From Adenanthera pavonina (lineage: Eukaryota; Streptophyta; Magnoliopsida; Fabales; Fabaceae): DNA of 64,000 bases. Below the pieces are notes generated by a model that had not been told where the DNA came from, did no database searches, and saw nothing but the letters and a program-made list of their open reading frames with translations. Both the position numbers and the translations under genes were made by a program. Shown in pieces: positions 35,628 through 47,151 of this stretch (within the stretch, counting starts at the first letter, position 1; every line of letters starts with the position of its first letter). The stretch is from assembly GCA_026686845.1 (NCBI GenBank), contig JAIVEN010000014.1:31518001-31582000 (forward strand), read 5' to 3'.

Positions 35628-37291
35628 TGTTGAATCAAGAGTTTTGATGATTCCAAACCCACACTCAAGAGCTCGGATTGAAGATATCAAAGGAGATCAA
35701 AGTTGTTTCAAGTGAAGATTTTCTGAGTATTTGCTGATAGATCCTGTGTAGGATCTTTAGTTTTAGTTGTGATTGGGTAAAAGATTTTGATTTGAGAAAA
35801 AGATGTTTTCAAACCTTGATTTTGTGTTAAATCTTGACTTATTTGAAAAACACCCACAAACAGACGAAGTTTGAATGTTTAAACTTAACTGTCAAGTTGG
35901 AAATTCGAACTTTGCCTTAGGAAATTCGAATTTCGAGCTAAAACTGAATAAGTCTGAAGGGATGGCTCTCTGTCAGACGAATTTTGATTGTTCAACATTC
36001 GAATTTTAATCTAAGTCTGAGAGAAGTTTCCTTGAAACAGACGAACTTTGGTTCTTCAAAATTCAAATTTCAGACAAAACAAAATTTGAGAAAATAGAAG
36101 AAATTCGTCTGAAACTGTGTTAAAGTTCATCTGAGATCAAGAATGATTTAAGTTTCAAAACTTCTCTCTGACAGACGAACTTTGAACATTAAAATTCGAA
36201 TTTTAGAAGCTAAGTTCTTGAGTCTGTTGAAGTGAAACATTGACATACGAATGATGTGAACTTGCAACATTCGAATGATAAAGTTAGTCTGAAAAGAATC
36301 TCTCTGACAGATAAACTTCACTCTTCAACATTCGAATTTCGAAGAAAATGGACTACTGTGCCTCCTTTTCACGTATTAGGAACAGACAAATTTTGGGCTT
36401 CCAAAATTCGAATTTCGAGGCCACTGTAGCAAATTGAAAACACTGTTCACACTTAACCGAAAAACTTTCTTCTTCAAAATTCGTATGTCACATTGTGAAA
36501 ATGTTCTACAAGTTTCAAAATTTGAATTTCACTTCATGAACAGACGAACTTCGTGTTGTAACGTTGAAAGCTCTAACCTTCGGTTCCTTCGAAATTTGTC
36601 TGTTGACTAACCAAAATTCGAATTTCAGTATGTCAGAAGCATTAAATGCGGTTGGTTAACGGATAGTTTTTCAGAGTAACCGTTGGATAACTTCTCCAAC
36701 GGATAGATTAAAGTCTCTAACGGACATTTGAGACCTAAATCTATAAAGACAAGAACATTTGAAGTTGTGGGTAATGAATCTAACTTGTATATAACGAATT
36801 TCTGTCAAAACTTCTTCTCAAGAGTTTTTACACTCTCAACTTCAATATTTGTACTTTAACCTTCAAATCTACTCTATTCAAGAGAGTTATTTCTTTGTAA
36901 ACAATCTACTCTTCATCTGTAAGATAGATTTACTTGTGAGGGGAAATCACAAGGGGATTGTGAAGCACATTGTGAGAGTGCTTAGAGTGTTTGGGAGAGC
37001 TCCAAAAATAGAGCATACTCATGTACTGTGGCATTAGCAAGAAGCCCGTTGAATTCTTGTTGTATAGTAGAAAAATCTCAAGAGTTGTCTTGGGGACTGG
37101 AAGTAGGTCAAGTCGATAGACCGAACCAGAATAAATCACTGAGTTTTCTTCTCCTTATCTTTACTTTTCAGCTTGCTCTGTTTTATAAGTTGCCTTCATT
37201 ACACTGTGCTATCTTCACTCATTTCAGTTTATGCAGAAAAATTTCAATCTTCCCAATTCACCCCCCTCTTGGGAAGTCAGCCTTGCTAACA
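35628..37291 (+). repeat. Sirevirus 5' LTR
   Basis: 1664 bp, starting TGTTGAATC and ending GCTAACA. The U3 part (35855-36640) holds a dense array of short motifs in both orientations: CAGACGAA-TTTG and its inverse AAATTCGTCTG, plus the palindrome AAATTCGAATTT. Downstream are a TATA box at 36742-36749 and a conserved block at 37091-37137. Confidence 0.93.
36742..36749 (+). promoter_or_regulatory. Sirevirus LTR TATA box
   Basis: TATAAAGA follows the end of the U3 motif array. The 3' LTR has TATAAATA at the same place (46598-46605), and the solo LTR has a similar CATAAATAG near 59650. Probably the core promoter of the element. Confidence 0.6.
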
Positions 37292-37293
37292 AG

Positions 37294-37305
37294 TGGTATC
37301 AGAGC
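37294..37305 (+). promoter_or_regulatory. Sirevirus primer binding site
   Basis: TGGTATCAGAGC lies 2 nt after the 5' LTR and continues CCGG. Initiator Met-tRNA type. Confidence 0.92.
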
Positions 37306-37346
37306 CCGGATTCCCATTCAAAGGAACTCACAATCCTGGAATTAAG

Positions 37347-39128
37347 ATGGATGGCTTTGGAGAGAGTATACTTCCTGAAGGGAACAACACTAACAGACCA
37401 CCAGGCTTCAGTGGAGAGCATTATGGGTATTGGAAGATGAGAATGCAGATCTACCTCCAATCAATTGATCTTGACATCTGGTCAGTCATTGAAAAAGGAG
37501 ATTTCGTCCCTATGGCTCTAATTGAAGATGGAGGACACAAAGAGAAGCTGGAAGCAGAATGGAATGATGAGGACAGAAGGAGAGTCCTACTGAATTTCAA
37601 AGCAAAGCATTGTTTAGTCAGTGCCCTGAACCAGGATGAATTCTACAGAGTCTCACAATGCTCCACTGCAAAAGGGATATGGGACACTCTACAGATTGCA
37701 CATGAAGGAACATCTGGAGTCAGGGAGAACAGACTGAACACGTGCATTGGGGAGCATGAAAGCTTCAGAATGGCTGAAAGAGAAACTGTAAAAGAGCTTC
37801 AAAAGAGATTTACTAAAAAGCCTGGGAAAGGATTACACTCAGTCTGAGAAAGTAAGAAAGATACTCAGAGCTCTCCCTCTGGAATGGCAGCCCAAGGTGA
37901 CAGCAATAGAAGAAGCCAGAGGAGAATCAATGGCCTTTGTCACAGCTCTCTTTGGCAGCCTTGAGGAGTATGAAGGAAAAATCAAAGCACTCAAGGAAGC
38001 TGGGCTGGACAGAAAGAAGAAAGGCCTTGCCCTCAAAGCTGCTGATGAAAAGGAAGAAGAATCCGATGAAGGAGATGAGCTGGATGAGGAAACTCTGGCT
38101 ATGATGGTCAGAAAATTTGGAAGATTCTACAGCAAGAAGAAGAACAAGAGGTTCTTCAAAAAGGGAGTTGCTGGAGAAAGCAAGAAAGAGGCAAAAGAAC
38201 CTGTGACTTGCTATGAGTGCAAGAAGCAGGGACACATTAAGTGGGACTACCCCAATTCATCAAGAAGTAGGAAAAAGAAAAGAAAGCTGCTGACAAAGGG
38301 AAGAAGAAGAAAGCCTATATCTCATCCATATGGGGCAACAGCTCAGATGAGGAAGAAGAAGATGAAGATGAGATTGCCAACATTTGTCTGATGGCACTTG
38401 CCTCTGAAGAAGCCACACCCTCATGCAGTAGTGATCAGGAAGAAGAGGTATATGAATCTGGACATTCCTATTCTGAATTACAAGATGCATTTTATGAGCT
38501 TCATGATGAATTCATTAAAGTTGTTAAAGAACTAAAATTGGCAAAGAAAAGGATAAATAAGCTGGAATCTCAAAGTATAGTTTCTGAAATTGCCTCTTTA
38601 CCTACTACTGAACCTGTTTGTTGCACTTCATGTACTGAACTTAAGCAAACTAATGATTATTTAGTTAAAAGCATGTCTAGGCTCACTAGAGGTAAAGATA
38701 TGTTGTTTGCCTTGATGGGGAGCCAAAGAATATCACAAGGAAAAGCTGGTCTTGGCTATGATCCATGTGCTGTCAAGGAAAAGATTAGGAAGAAAAACCA
38801 GAATGCATACATGAGACATTTTGTGCATGCTGAGAGTAACAGAAAGAAAGATCATATGTCATCTTGCATTGAAACATATAATCAACCAAAGTATGCAAGA
38901 CAAAAGTATTATCTGCATTGTTTTCTTCCTATCACTCAATCTACTAGTCCTTTCATTACCTGTCATTTCTGTAACAAAAAGGGACATATTTCCAGTTCTT
39001 GTGCATTAAAGAAAAATGGACTTGGCAGGAAAGTTGAATGGGTTCCCAAAGTTGCATCTGCATCTAAGGAAAAATCTACTGACCAAAAAGGACCCAAGCA
39101 AATTTGGGTACCTAAAAGGAAAACATAA
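37347..39128 (+). pseudogene. Sirevirus gag with two zinc knuckles
   Basis: The start at 37347 (MDGFGESILPEG) is the Met leading into the conserved PPGFSGEHYGYWKMRMQIYL. The piece 37347-37847 has the copia gag core (W-VIEKGD, LNFKAKHCLVSALNQDEF, GIWDTLQIAHEGT). A small deletion and frameshift near 37815 moves it into 37850-38391, with LGKDYTQSEKVRKILRALP and an acidic/basic stretch. The first knuckle is CYECKKQGHIKWDY, with the last Cys changed to Tyr. A second frameshift leads to 38391-39128, with a coiled-coil-like segment and an intact second knuckle, CHFCNKKGHISSSC. Two knuckles and a long gag fit Sireviruses. Confidence 0.88.
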
Positions 39129-39136
39129 ACATTGTT

Positions 39137-39406
39137 TTGCAGGTCTGTCTCAAAGCTAAGAAAAGCAACAAATGGTATATGGACAGTGCCTACTCAAGTC
39201 ACATGACTGGTGATAAGGAGAAGTTCATCACCCTTAGAGACAAGAAAGGAGAAAAGGTGACATTTAGAGGTGATCAATACGGCAAAGTTATTGGTATTGG
39301 CATTGTGGGCAAAAATCCAGAAACATCCATTGAAGAGGTGTTATTTGTAATTGGCCTCAACCACAATTTGCTGAGCGTGAGTCAGACCTGTGACAGAGGA
39401 AACTAG
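39137..39406 (+). pseudogene. Sirevirus aspartic protease, active-site change
   Basis: The frame reads KKSNKWYMDSAYSSHMTGD and onward to NHNLLSVSQTCDRGN. Copia proteases have DSG(C/A)SxHM at this site; here the Gly is Ala and the next residue is Tyr. A TAG at 39404-39406, where the integrase frame continues directly, separates protease from integrase. The stop at 39126-39128 ends the gag frame just upstream. Confidence 0.85.
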
Positions 39407-40134
39407 GTGCTGTTTGACTCACAGTTTTGCCTGGTCATCAGAAAAAGTGATCACAAAGTAATCCTCAAAGCTCAAAGGGATGGTAACTGTTATACTATTG
39501 ATCTTGATGAACTTCCTCCCTTGGATTCTGTATGTTTAATTAGTCAGGATAATGATAGTTGGTTATGGCATAGGAGATTAGCTCATGTTAATATGAATCA
39601 ATTATCTAAACTGGTTAAAAATGAGCTGGTAATTGGACTACCAAAGATATCTTTTGAGAAAGACAAAGAATGTGACGCATGTATAAGAGGAAAACAAACT
39701 AAATCATCTTTTAAATCTAAAAATATAGTCACCACAACTAGACCACTTGAGTTGCTACATATGGACTTAATTGGACCTTCTAGGGTAAAGAGTCTAGGTG
39801 GTAACCTATATGTACTTGTAATTGTAGATACTTATTCTAGATTCCATTGGACATTATTTCTTTCCTCTAAGAGTGATACCTTTGAAGCATTTGTAACCTT
39901 AGCTAAGAAAGTGCAAAATGAGAAAGGTATTTCCATTGTGTCAATCAGGTCAAATCATGGAGGAGAATTCGAGAATGCATACTTCCTGGATGCAAATGCT
40001 TCATTCACAATAATGGGAAAGAAAATCTGGGTAAGTTTGATGCCAAATCCGATGAAGGTATATTTCTGGGCTATTCTAGTAGGAGTAAGGCATATAGAGT
40101 TTACAAGAAAAGATCAAATGTGGTAGAAGAATCT
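39407..40134 (+). pseudogene. Sirevirus integrase with internal deletion
   Basis: The GAG-pre-integrase zinc region is intact (WLWHRRLAHVNMNQLSKL, then CDACIRGKQTKSSF), and the first catalytic Asp is in LLHMDLIGP. The second motif reads RSNHGGEFEN where RSDHGGEFEN is expected, so the catalytic Asp is Asn. After AYF the sequence jumps near 39980-40002 to the C-terminal segment, which in another frame reads GKFDAKSDEGIFLGYS and KAYRVYKKRSNVVEESVHV. The missing part includes the PQQNGVVERKN region with the catalytic Glu. The enzyme cannot have integrated this element in its present form. Confidence 0.88.
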
Positions 40135-41997
40135 GTGCATGTGATTTGCATTGAAAATGAAACTGTTTCAAAACATGTTACCAATGAGGATGATCTTGCT
40201 TTCAACTTTGAAAAACTGGGCATTTCTGATAAAAGTAAAACTGAACCTCCAAAAATACCTGAATCTGTTAACACAGAGGAAGATATTCAGGAGGAAGAGT
40301 TTGATGAAGAAAACAATGAAGAAACTTCTCAAGAACTCCCTAGAGCTTGGAGATATCAAAGGAATCATCCTGTTGATCAAGTAATAGGGAATGTTCAAGA
40401 GAGAGTTAAAACCAGAAAATAGTTAAGGGATCAAATGCTCAACTGTGCTTTCATTTCTCAAATTGAACCCAAATGTGCTGAAGAAGCCTTAACTGATGAA
40501 TACTGGATTCTAGCTATGCAAGATGAACTAAATCAGTTTGAAAGAAATCAAGTTTGGGATTTAGTGCCTAGACCCAAAAATCATCCTGTTATTGGTACCA
40601 AATGGGTTTTCAGAAATAAACTGGATGAATCTGGAACAATAATCAGAAATAAAGCTAGATTAGTTGCTAAAGGGTATAATCAGGAAGAAGGTATTGATTT
40701 TGAAGAAACCTTTGCACCAGTAGCTAGACTAGAGGCTATAAGAATACTGCTGGCATATGCATGCATGAAAAACATTTTACTATATCAAATGGATGTAAAG
40801 AGTGCCTTTCTAAATGGATATATCATGGAATAGGTTTATGTAGATCAACCTCCAGGTTTTGAGGATTCTACTAAACCAAACCATGTTTATAAACTGAAAA
40901 AGGCTCTTTATGGTTTAAAACAAGCCCCTAGAGCATGGTATGAGAGACTGAGCAATTTCCTAACTGAAAAGGGATTCAATAGAGGCAAAGTTGACACAAC
41001 TTTATTTACTAAGAAAGAAAATAGAGATTTACTAATTGTTCAAATCTATGTTGATGATATCATTTTTGGTGCTACTAATGAAGCTCGTTGCAAGAAATTT
41101 TCTGAGTTAATGCAGGGAGAATTCGAGATGTCTATGATGGGAGAACTTAACTTCTTCCTTGGACTGCAAATCAGATAACTTCATAATGGTATATTTCTCA
41201 GTTAATCCAAGTATCTAAAAGAGCTGCTAAAGAAGTTTGGAATGGAGAGTGCCAAACCAATGGGAACACCTATGGCAACTGCAACCAAACTGGACATGGA
41301 TAAGAATGGGAAGATGTTTGACATTACTCAGTACAGGAGAATGATTGGATCTTTGCTGTACCTAACTGCCAGTAGACCTGACATTGTGCTCAGTGTCTGT
41401 ATGTGTGCCAGGTTCCCATCATGCCCCAAAGAAACCCATGCAACAGCAGTGAAAAGAATATTCAGATATCTTATTGGAACATCACAAATGGGTCTCTGGT
41501 ATCCAAAGGGCAATGGAGAAGATCTCAAAGGATACACTGACGCTAATTTTGCAGGATCCAAAACAGACAGAAAAAGTACAAGTGGAACCTGTCAGTTTCT
41601 TGGAGGATCCCTAGTTTCATGGTTCAGCAAAAAGCAAAACAGTGTGGCCTTATCCACTGCAGAAGCTGAGTATGTTGCAGCTGGAAGCTGTTGTGCCCAA
41701 GTCATCTGGATGAAGCAGCAGCTTGAAGATCTTGAGGTTAAATTGAAAGAGATTCCAATCATGTGTGACAACCATAGTGCTATAAATATCACCAAGAACC
41801 CTATCATGCATTCAAGGACAAAACACATTGAAGTTAGACACCACTTCATAAGGGATCACGTTCTGAAAAGAGAAGTCAGATTGGAATACATCCCAACAGA
41901 GAATCAAGTTGCTGACATACTCACAAAGCCTCTATCAGAAGATAGGCATTGTAAAATAAGAAGAGAACTGGGTATGGTAAATCCCAGTGAACTGTAA
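40120..41997 (+). pseudogene. Sirevirus reverse transcriptase and RNase H
   Basis: After an acidic linker (40120-40422, ending with a TAG), RT starts near 40435. It shows VWDLVPRPKNHPVIGTKWVF, ARLVAKGYNQEEGIDFEETF, MDVKSAFLNG, then a stop at 40831-40833 (Gln expected), VYVDQPPGFED, LYGLKQAPRAWY and the catalytic YVDD at 41047-41058. Stops at about 41176 and 41203 again replace Gln. RNase H (41242-41997) is intact, with GYTDANFAGSKTDRKSTSG, ALSTAEAEYVAAG, CDNHSAI and HSRTKHIEVRHHFIRD. Only three stops separate this region from an open frame. Confidence 0.93.
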
Positions 41998-42992
41998 GTT
42001 ATTATCTTGCAATCCTGTTTTCAAAGAGTTCATCTTTAAAACAAATTCTAACTTTAGCATCGAAGTATGTTTAATTTAAGTTGCAAGTGCTCCCCACGAG
42101 ATTTAATGGCAAGAAACTTGAAGATTGGAGCACACAAGAATGGAACAACCAGAAAATGAAGTAAATGATGAAAATTCTAAGTTCTGGATCCATTCTGTAA
42201 GTTTTTAAAGATGAAATTCATATTTTAATGTGTGTTAGACATATTTTGCTTCATAAACTGTGCTTTTGACATGGTCAATATAGTCAACATTCGAATTTCG
42301 GTTGACTAACAACGAACTTCGGCCTGTTATGCTTTGGAACAGTTCTCGGTGTTACCTCGAAATTCGTCTATTGGATCTTGAAAGTTCAAATTTTCAAAAA
42401 CAAAAATTTCATAATTATGATTGTCCATCACTGTTATTCTAATTTTCACTTCTTAACACACGAATGTTGGATAACCTTTACAAAAGTTGAAAAATTCGAA
42501 GTTTCAGTTCAAAATTCGTCTGTTGAATCTTCTTCTTCATGTTGAATGCTTGAAAGATGAAGTTCCGCATGCTTAATTCGTCTGTTGATTGATGGTTTGA
42601 TTGATGCCTGCCTTTTTCTTTTCAACATTCGAACTTTGGTAGAACAAAATTCGTCTATTGTGCTCATATTGCTTGATTCAAGCCACTGTCAGATGAACTT
42701 TCAGGATGAAAATTTGTCTGTCAGTAAGTTATGCTGAACGGTTTAACTTGTAACTGCCCGAAATTTGAATTTTGACCCCTCAAAATTCATCTGTCAGACT
42801 GTTACATACGTTAAATGCAACGGTTTTCCAAAGAACAGACGCAACCCTATTTGTAACCTCTCTAAGTCTGTTCTGATTCTCTCTTCAATCCTCTTAACTC
42901 CTGACTAAAAACCGTCATTCTTCACCAATTAAACTTCCATTCGCATCCTATAAACCTATTCTTAGCCACATTCTACATCATTCAACCAAAAA
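41998..42992 (+). promoter_or_regulatory. LTR-like spacer before the Sirevirus extra ORF
   Basis: This 1 kb stretch has no ORF. From about 42280 to 42850 it is packed with the same short motifs as the U3 region of the element's own LTR: AACATTCGAATTTCGGTTG, AAATTCGTCTATTG, AACACACGAATG, AAAATTCGTCTGTTGA, CAACATTCGAACTTTGG. It also has an ACGTTAAATGCAACGGTTTT segment comparable to CATTAAATGCGGTTGGTTAACGG in U3. A TATA-like CCTATAAACC sits at 42948-42957, about 40 nt before the ORF start. I infer a second, internal promoter region for the extra ORF; this is not proven. Confidence 0.45.
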
Positions 42993-45175
42993 ATGGCAAG
43001 AGTCAAAATTTCTGGAGCAGGAAAAGCTGTGGCCCGTCCAAAGAGGAGTGTTAAATCTCAATATGCTACCAAGGAAGGAGAGAAATCCAAGAGAAAGGCC
43101 GAATCCAGTAAGGTAACTCCTTCTAAACGCCAAAAATCTTCATCCAAAGTAGAATCTCAGAAAGTTGGACCCTCCTCTTCAAAAAGTGCAGAACCTTCTG
43201 TCCCTGCTATTGCTTCTTCTGCTTCTTCCAGTACTGAATCTGGAGAGTACGAAATGACTACATTGCCACTGTGGAGCACTCCTGAGATTCAAGAAGAGTA
43301 CACTACCAAGTTTGCCAACAAAAAGATAATCAAGCTTCACTGTGTAAATATGGAACAATTTCTGATATCCAACAACTTTGATGCTGCATTATGGTTGTTA
43401 AGATATAAAAATTTGTTGGAAATTGCTGAAAAATATGATGATGAGGTAGTAAAGACTTGGTATGCCTCTCTTCAATATAATAGCAAGAAAGTGAAATTGG
43501 AGGTCACCTTGAGATCAAGGACCATTTGGCTTGCTGATGAAACCTTCAATGAGGTGCTGGAAATCCCAGGACAAGATGGGCTGAAAGTTGACATCACAGC
43601 CTCTGGATATATGGATGAGGCAAGTATAGCTGATGAAGAAGGTGGACCCTTCCTGAACTACAAGGAGAGCACCATTTTGGACACCCTATTCAGGAGAAGG
43701 GAGAACAGGCCAATAATAAATCTGTTGAAGCCCACAGACCTAAGTGTTCAAGTAAGGATCCTGCACTACATAGTGTAAAGGATCATATTCAACAAGGGTG
43801 GCAGCTTCAATTTGATAACAAGGGCAGAGGCTCATGTGATGACTGCTATCATTCGTGGGAAGCTTATTAATTTGGGTAATATCATCCTCCAGCGAATGAT
43901 AAAGGCAAGGGATCAGAGGAAGGATTCCACACTCCCCTATGCAGCAATTATTTCAAGAATCCTGTAGCATGCTAGGATTCAACACATTGAAAAGGGGAAA
44001 GGGAAACTCACCGAGGCATTCAAAGAAGAGGAATTGCAAAGGATGGGTATTGAAAGAGATGAAGGCAGATGGGTTGGAAAGGGAGCAGGGAAATTTGAAG
44101 ACTTGTTCTTTGTTGCTGATGCATCCCTCCAACAAGAAGGCACTTCTGAGGCCCCTGGCAGATTTGTACCTCAGCCTTCTCAGCTAATTCCATCTCCCTC
44201 CAGGCCTACTCACCCTCCTTCCACTCCCTCCTCGCAGGCCAAACCTACAAAGATCATGAGTTGTTTGACAGTCTGTCAATACTCATTCTCAGCATTAAGG
44301 ATGAGCAAAATGCCAAATTTGCTTATCTACAAGATCAGATCCATCAATTGGCTGTGAATATGAAGGTGGTGGCTGATGCTTATGAAGATATTAGAAATGC
44401 AATTCCTACCTCTTCAGCTCCACCTCAGCCTGGTATCCCTGAACCTGCTCTGTCTCCAACTCCTGAGCCTCCAAGCCCCTTCGAGATTGCCTCCTCTGAC
44501 CATGATGGTGATACAGATGGTGCTGGTGCAATGAGGACACCAAGTCCTGGTCCACCCCTGGACTATGGATTGGAAGAAGAAGGACTTCAAGAAACAAGCC
44601 CTCTTGAGCCTATGCAAGAAGATGCTCTGGATTCAATTCTGTCCATTCAAGAATTAGAGCAAGTTGAAAGACTGGTTGCAGCCATTTCAACCTCTTCTGC
44701 GCCAGAAGGAGCAAGCAATGAGGAAAGGAGCATTGTACCTGTTGTTGATTATCTTGGTATTGCTCACAATGCTCTGCTGCAAGTTCAAATGAGAAGGCTG
44801 GAAGAATTGTTTCCTCCTGCTGAACCAGCTTCTCATTTTATTGCTGCTTATGGGCTCTCAGAGGAACAGAGAGCTCAACTAGCTCTTTCTAGGCAGGAAA
44901 TGCAAGTGCTGCTGGAGGTCTCTGATGATGATGATGATGAAGAGCCTGCTGAGCCTCCTGCACCAGTTCAACCAGAGATTCCTTTTGCTCCTGTCCCTCT
45001 TCATGCTGTTCCTCTCACTCAGATTCCTCCTCCAATGGACTTTGTTGGGCTTTCTGATGATGCCAAAAAGGGGGAGAAGATAAAGCAAACTGGGACTAAG
45101 CAAGTTGGAAAATCTGCTGAGCCATCTGGAAAAGGAAAGACGTACAGCAAGAAGACTAAGCCAAAGAAGAAGTGA
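42993..45175 (+). pseudogene. Sirevirus extra 3' ORF (putative plant transposon protein domain)
   Basis: This ORF lies after RNase H, where Sireviruses carry an extra ORF often called envelope-like. The N-terminus is rich in Lys and Ser with likely nuclear localisation signals (KRKAESSK, PSKRQKSSSK). Residues about 85-260 resemble the putative plant transposon protein domain: LLEIAEKYDDEVVKTWYASL, then RSRTIWLADETFNEVLEIPG. After a TAA at 43776-43778 the same frame continues with AEAHVMTAIIRGKLINLGN and LPYAAIISRIL, typical of the end of that domain, then another stop. A frameshift near 44255 leads to 44261-45175: a helical stretch, Pro- and acidic-rich linkers, and a Lys-rich tail ending KKTKPKKK. 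I see no signal peptide or convincing membrane segment. Function unknown. Confidence 0.7.
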
Positions 45176-45476
45176 TGTTTTTAGATCTTAGGCTGAATCC
45201 TCTTGCTGTATCTTGTTTTAGTTGCTGTATCTTGTATTAGTTGTTTAATTGTATTTGGTTGTTTGATATTTTTGAGAACTACTCTTTAATTGGAATATAT
45301 ATGGCAACAATTTGATTAAATGAATTATGTTTTTTATTGCAATGATTTGGGCTTTGAATCTCTTCACTTAATCTCTTGAAAATGATATCTTATGAACTGT
45401 AATGCATATGTTGAGGGGGAGCTTGTGAAAGTAAACCCAAGTACTAACCCAGTGTGTGAGTTGTTTTGTCATCATC

Positions 45477-45490
45477 AAAAAGGGGGAGAA
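45477..45490 (+). promoter_or_regulatory. Sirevirus polypurine tract
   Basis: AAAAAGGGGGAGAA immediately precedes the 3' LTR start TGTTGAATC. A second AAAAAGGGGGAGAAG occurs upstream at about 45065-45079 inside the extra ORF, the kind of repeated PPT-like signature noted for Sireviruses. Confidence 0.9.
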
Positions 45491-47146
45491 TGTTGAATCA
45501 AGAGTTTTGATGATTCCAAACCAACACTCAAGAGCTTGGATTAAAGATATCAAAGGAGATCAAAGTTGTTTCAAGTGAAGATTTTCTGAGTATTTGCTGA
45601 TAGATCCTGTGTAGGATCTTTAGTTTTAGTTGTGATTAGGTAAAAGATTTTGATTTGAGAAAAAGATGTTTTCAAACCTTGATTTTGTGTTAAATCTTGA
45701 CTTATTTGAAAAACACCCACAAACAGACGAAGTTTGAAAGTTTAAACTTAACTTTCAAGTTGGAAATTCGAACTTTGCCTTAGGAAATTCGAATTTCGAG
45801 CTAAAACTGAATAAGTCTGAAGAGATGGCTCTCTGTCAGACGAATTTTGATTGTTCAACATTTGAATTTTAATCTAAGTCTGAGAGAAGTTTCCTTGAAA
45901 CAGACGAACTTTGGTTCTTCAAAATTCGAATTTCAGACAAAACAAAATTTGAGAAAATAGAAGAAATTCGTCTGAAACTGTGTTAAAGTTCATCTGAGAT
46001 CAAGAATGATTTAAGTTTCAAAACTGCTCTCTGACAGATGAACTTTAAAATTCAAATTTTAGAAGCTAACTTCTTGAGTCTGTTGAAGTGAAACATTGAC
46101 ATACGAATGATGTGAACTTGCAACATTCGAATGATAAAGTTAGTCTGAAAAGAGTCTCTCTGACAGACGAACTTCACTCTTCAACATTTGAATTTCGAAG
46201 AAAATGGACTACTGTGCCTCCTTTTCACGTACTAGGAACAGACGAATTTTAGGCTTCCAAAATTCGAATTTTGAGGGTACTGTAGCAAATTGAAAACACT
46301 ATTCACACTTAACCGAAAAACTTTCTTCTTGAAAATTCGTATGTCACATTGTGAAAATATTCTACAAGTTTGAGAATTCGAATTTCACTTCATGAACAGA
46401 CGAACTTCGTGCTGTAACGTTGAAAGCTCTAACCTTCGGTTCCTTCAAAATTTGTCTGTTCACCAACCAAAATTCGAATTTCAGTATGCCAGAAGCATTA
46501 AATGCGGTTGGTTAACGGATAGTTTTTCAGAGTAACTATTGGATAACTTCTCCAACGGATAGATTAAAGTCTCTAACGGACATTTGAGACCTAAATCTAT
46601 AAATACAACAACATTTGAAGTTGTGGGTAATGAATCTAACTTGTATATAACGAATTTTTGTCAAAACTTCTTCTCAAGAGCTTTTACCCTCTCAACTTCA
46701 ATATTTGTACTTTAACCTTCAAATCTACTCTATTCAAGAGAGTTATTTCTTTGTAAACAATCTACTCTTCATCTGTAAGATAGATTTACTTGTGAGGGGA
46801 AATCACAAGGGGATTGGGAAGCACATTGTGAGAGTGCTTAGAGTGTTTGAGAGAGCTCCAGAAACAGACCATACTCATGTACTGTGGCATTAGCAAGAAG
46901 CCCGTTGAATTCTTGTTGTATAGTGGATAAATCTCAAGAGTTGTCTTGGGGACTGAAGTAGGTCAAGTGGATAGACCGAACCAGAATAAATCACTGAGTT
47001 TTCTTCTCCTTATCTTTACTTTTCAGCTTGCTCTGTTTTATAAGTTGCCTTCATTACACTGTGCTATCTTCACTCATTTCAGTTTGTGCAGAAAAATTTC
47101 AATCTTCCCAATTCACCCCCCTCTTGGGAAGTCAGCCTTGCTAACA
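45491..47146 (+). repeat. Sirevirus 3' LTR
   Basis: 1656 bp, nearly identical to 35628-37291. Differences are mostly single transitions in the CG-containing motifs (for example CATTCGAA against CATTTGAA) plus a 9-11 bp loss near 46045. TATA box at 46598-46605. Confidence 0.93.
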
Positions 47147-47151
47147 AGCCT

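Larger units (their letters stand above)
35628..47146 (+). mobile_element. Complete Sirevirus-type Ty1/copia retrotransposon
   Basis: LTRs of 1664 bp (35628-37291) and 1656 bp (45491-47146) begin TGTTGAATCAAG and end CTAACA. They are flanked by AGCCT at 35623-35627 and 47147-47151. The order is PBS, gag with two CCHC knuckles, protease, integrase, RT, RNase H (copia order), then a 1 kb spacer, an extra ORF and a PPT. The extra 3' ORF, the PBS TGGTATCAGAGCC and the AGGGGGAG-type PPT are Sirevirus traits. The LTRs differ at only a few dozen positions plus a small deletion by eye, so it is the youngest full-length element here. A large integrase deletion and several stops mean that it is no longer autonomous. 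Confidence 0.93.

Noticed and set aside
35855..36640. CRISPR-like array from the repeated short motifs
   Set aside because: Motifs are short, irregularly spaced and in both orientations, inside an LTR of a eukaryotic retrotransposon.
42993..45175. Retroviral-style envelope gene in the Sirevirus
   Set aside because: The position is that of the so-called envelope-like ORF, but there is no signal peptide, fusion peptide or clear transmembrane helix, and the domain resembles plant transposon proteins.
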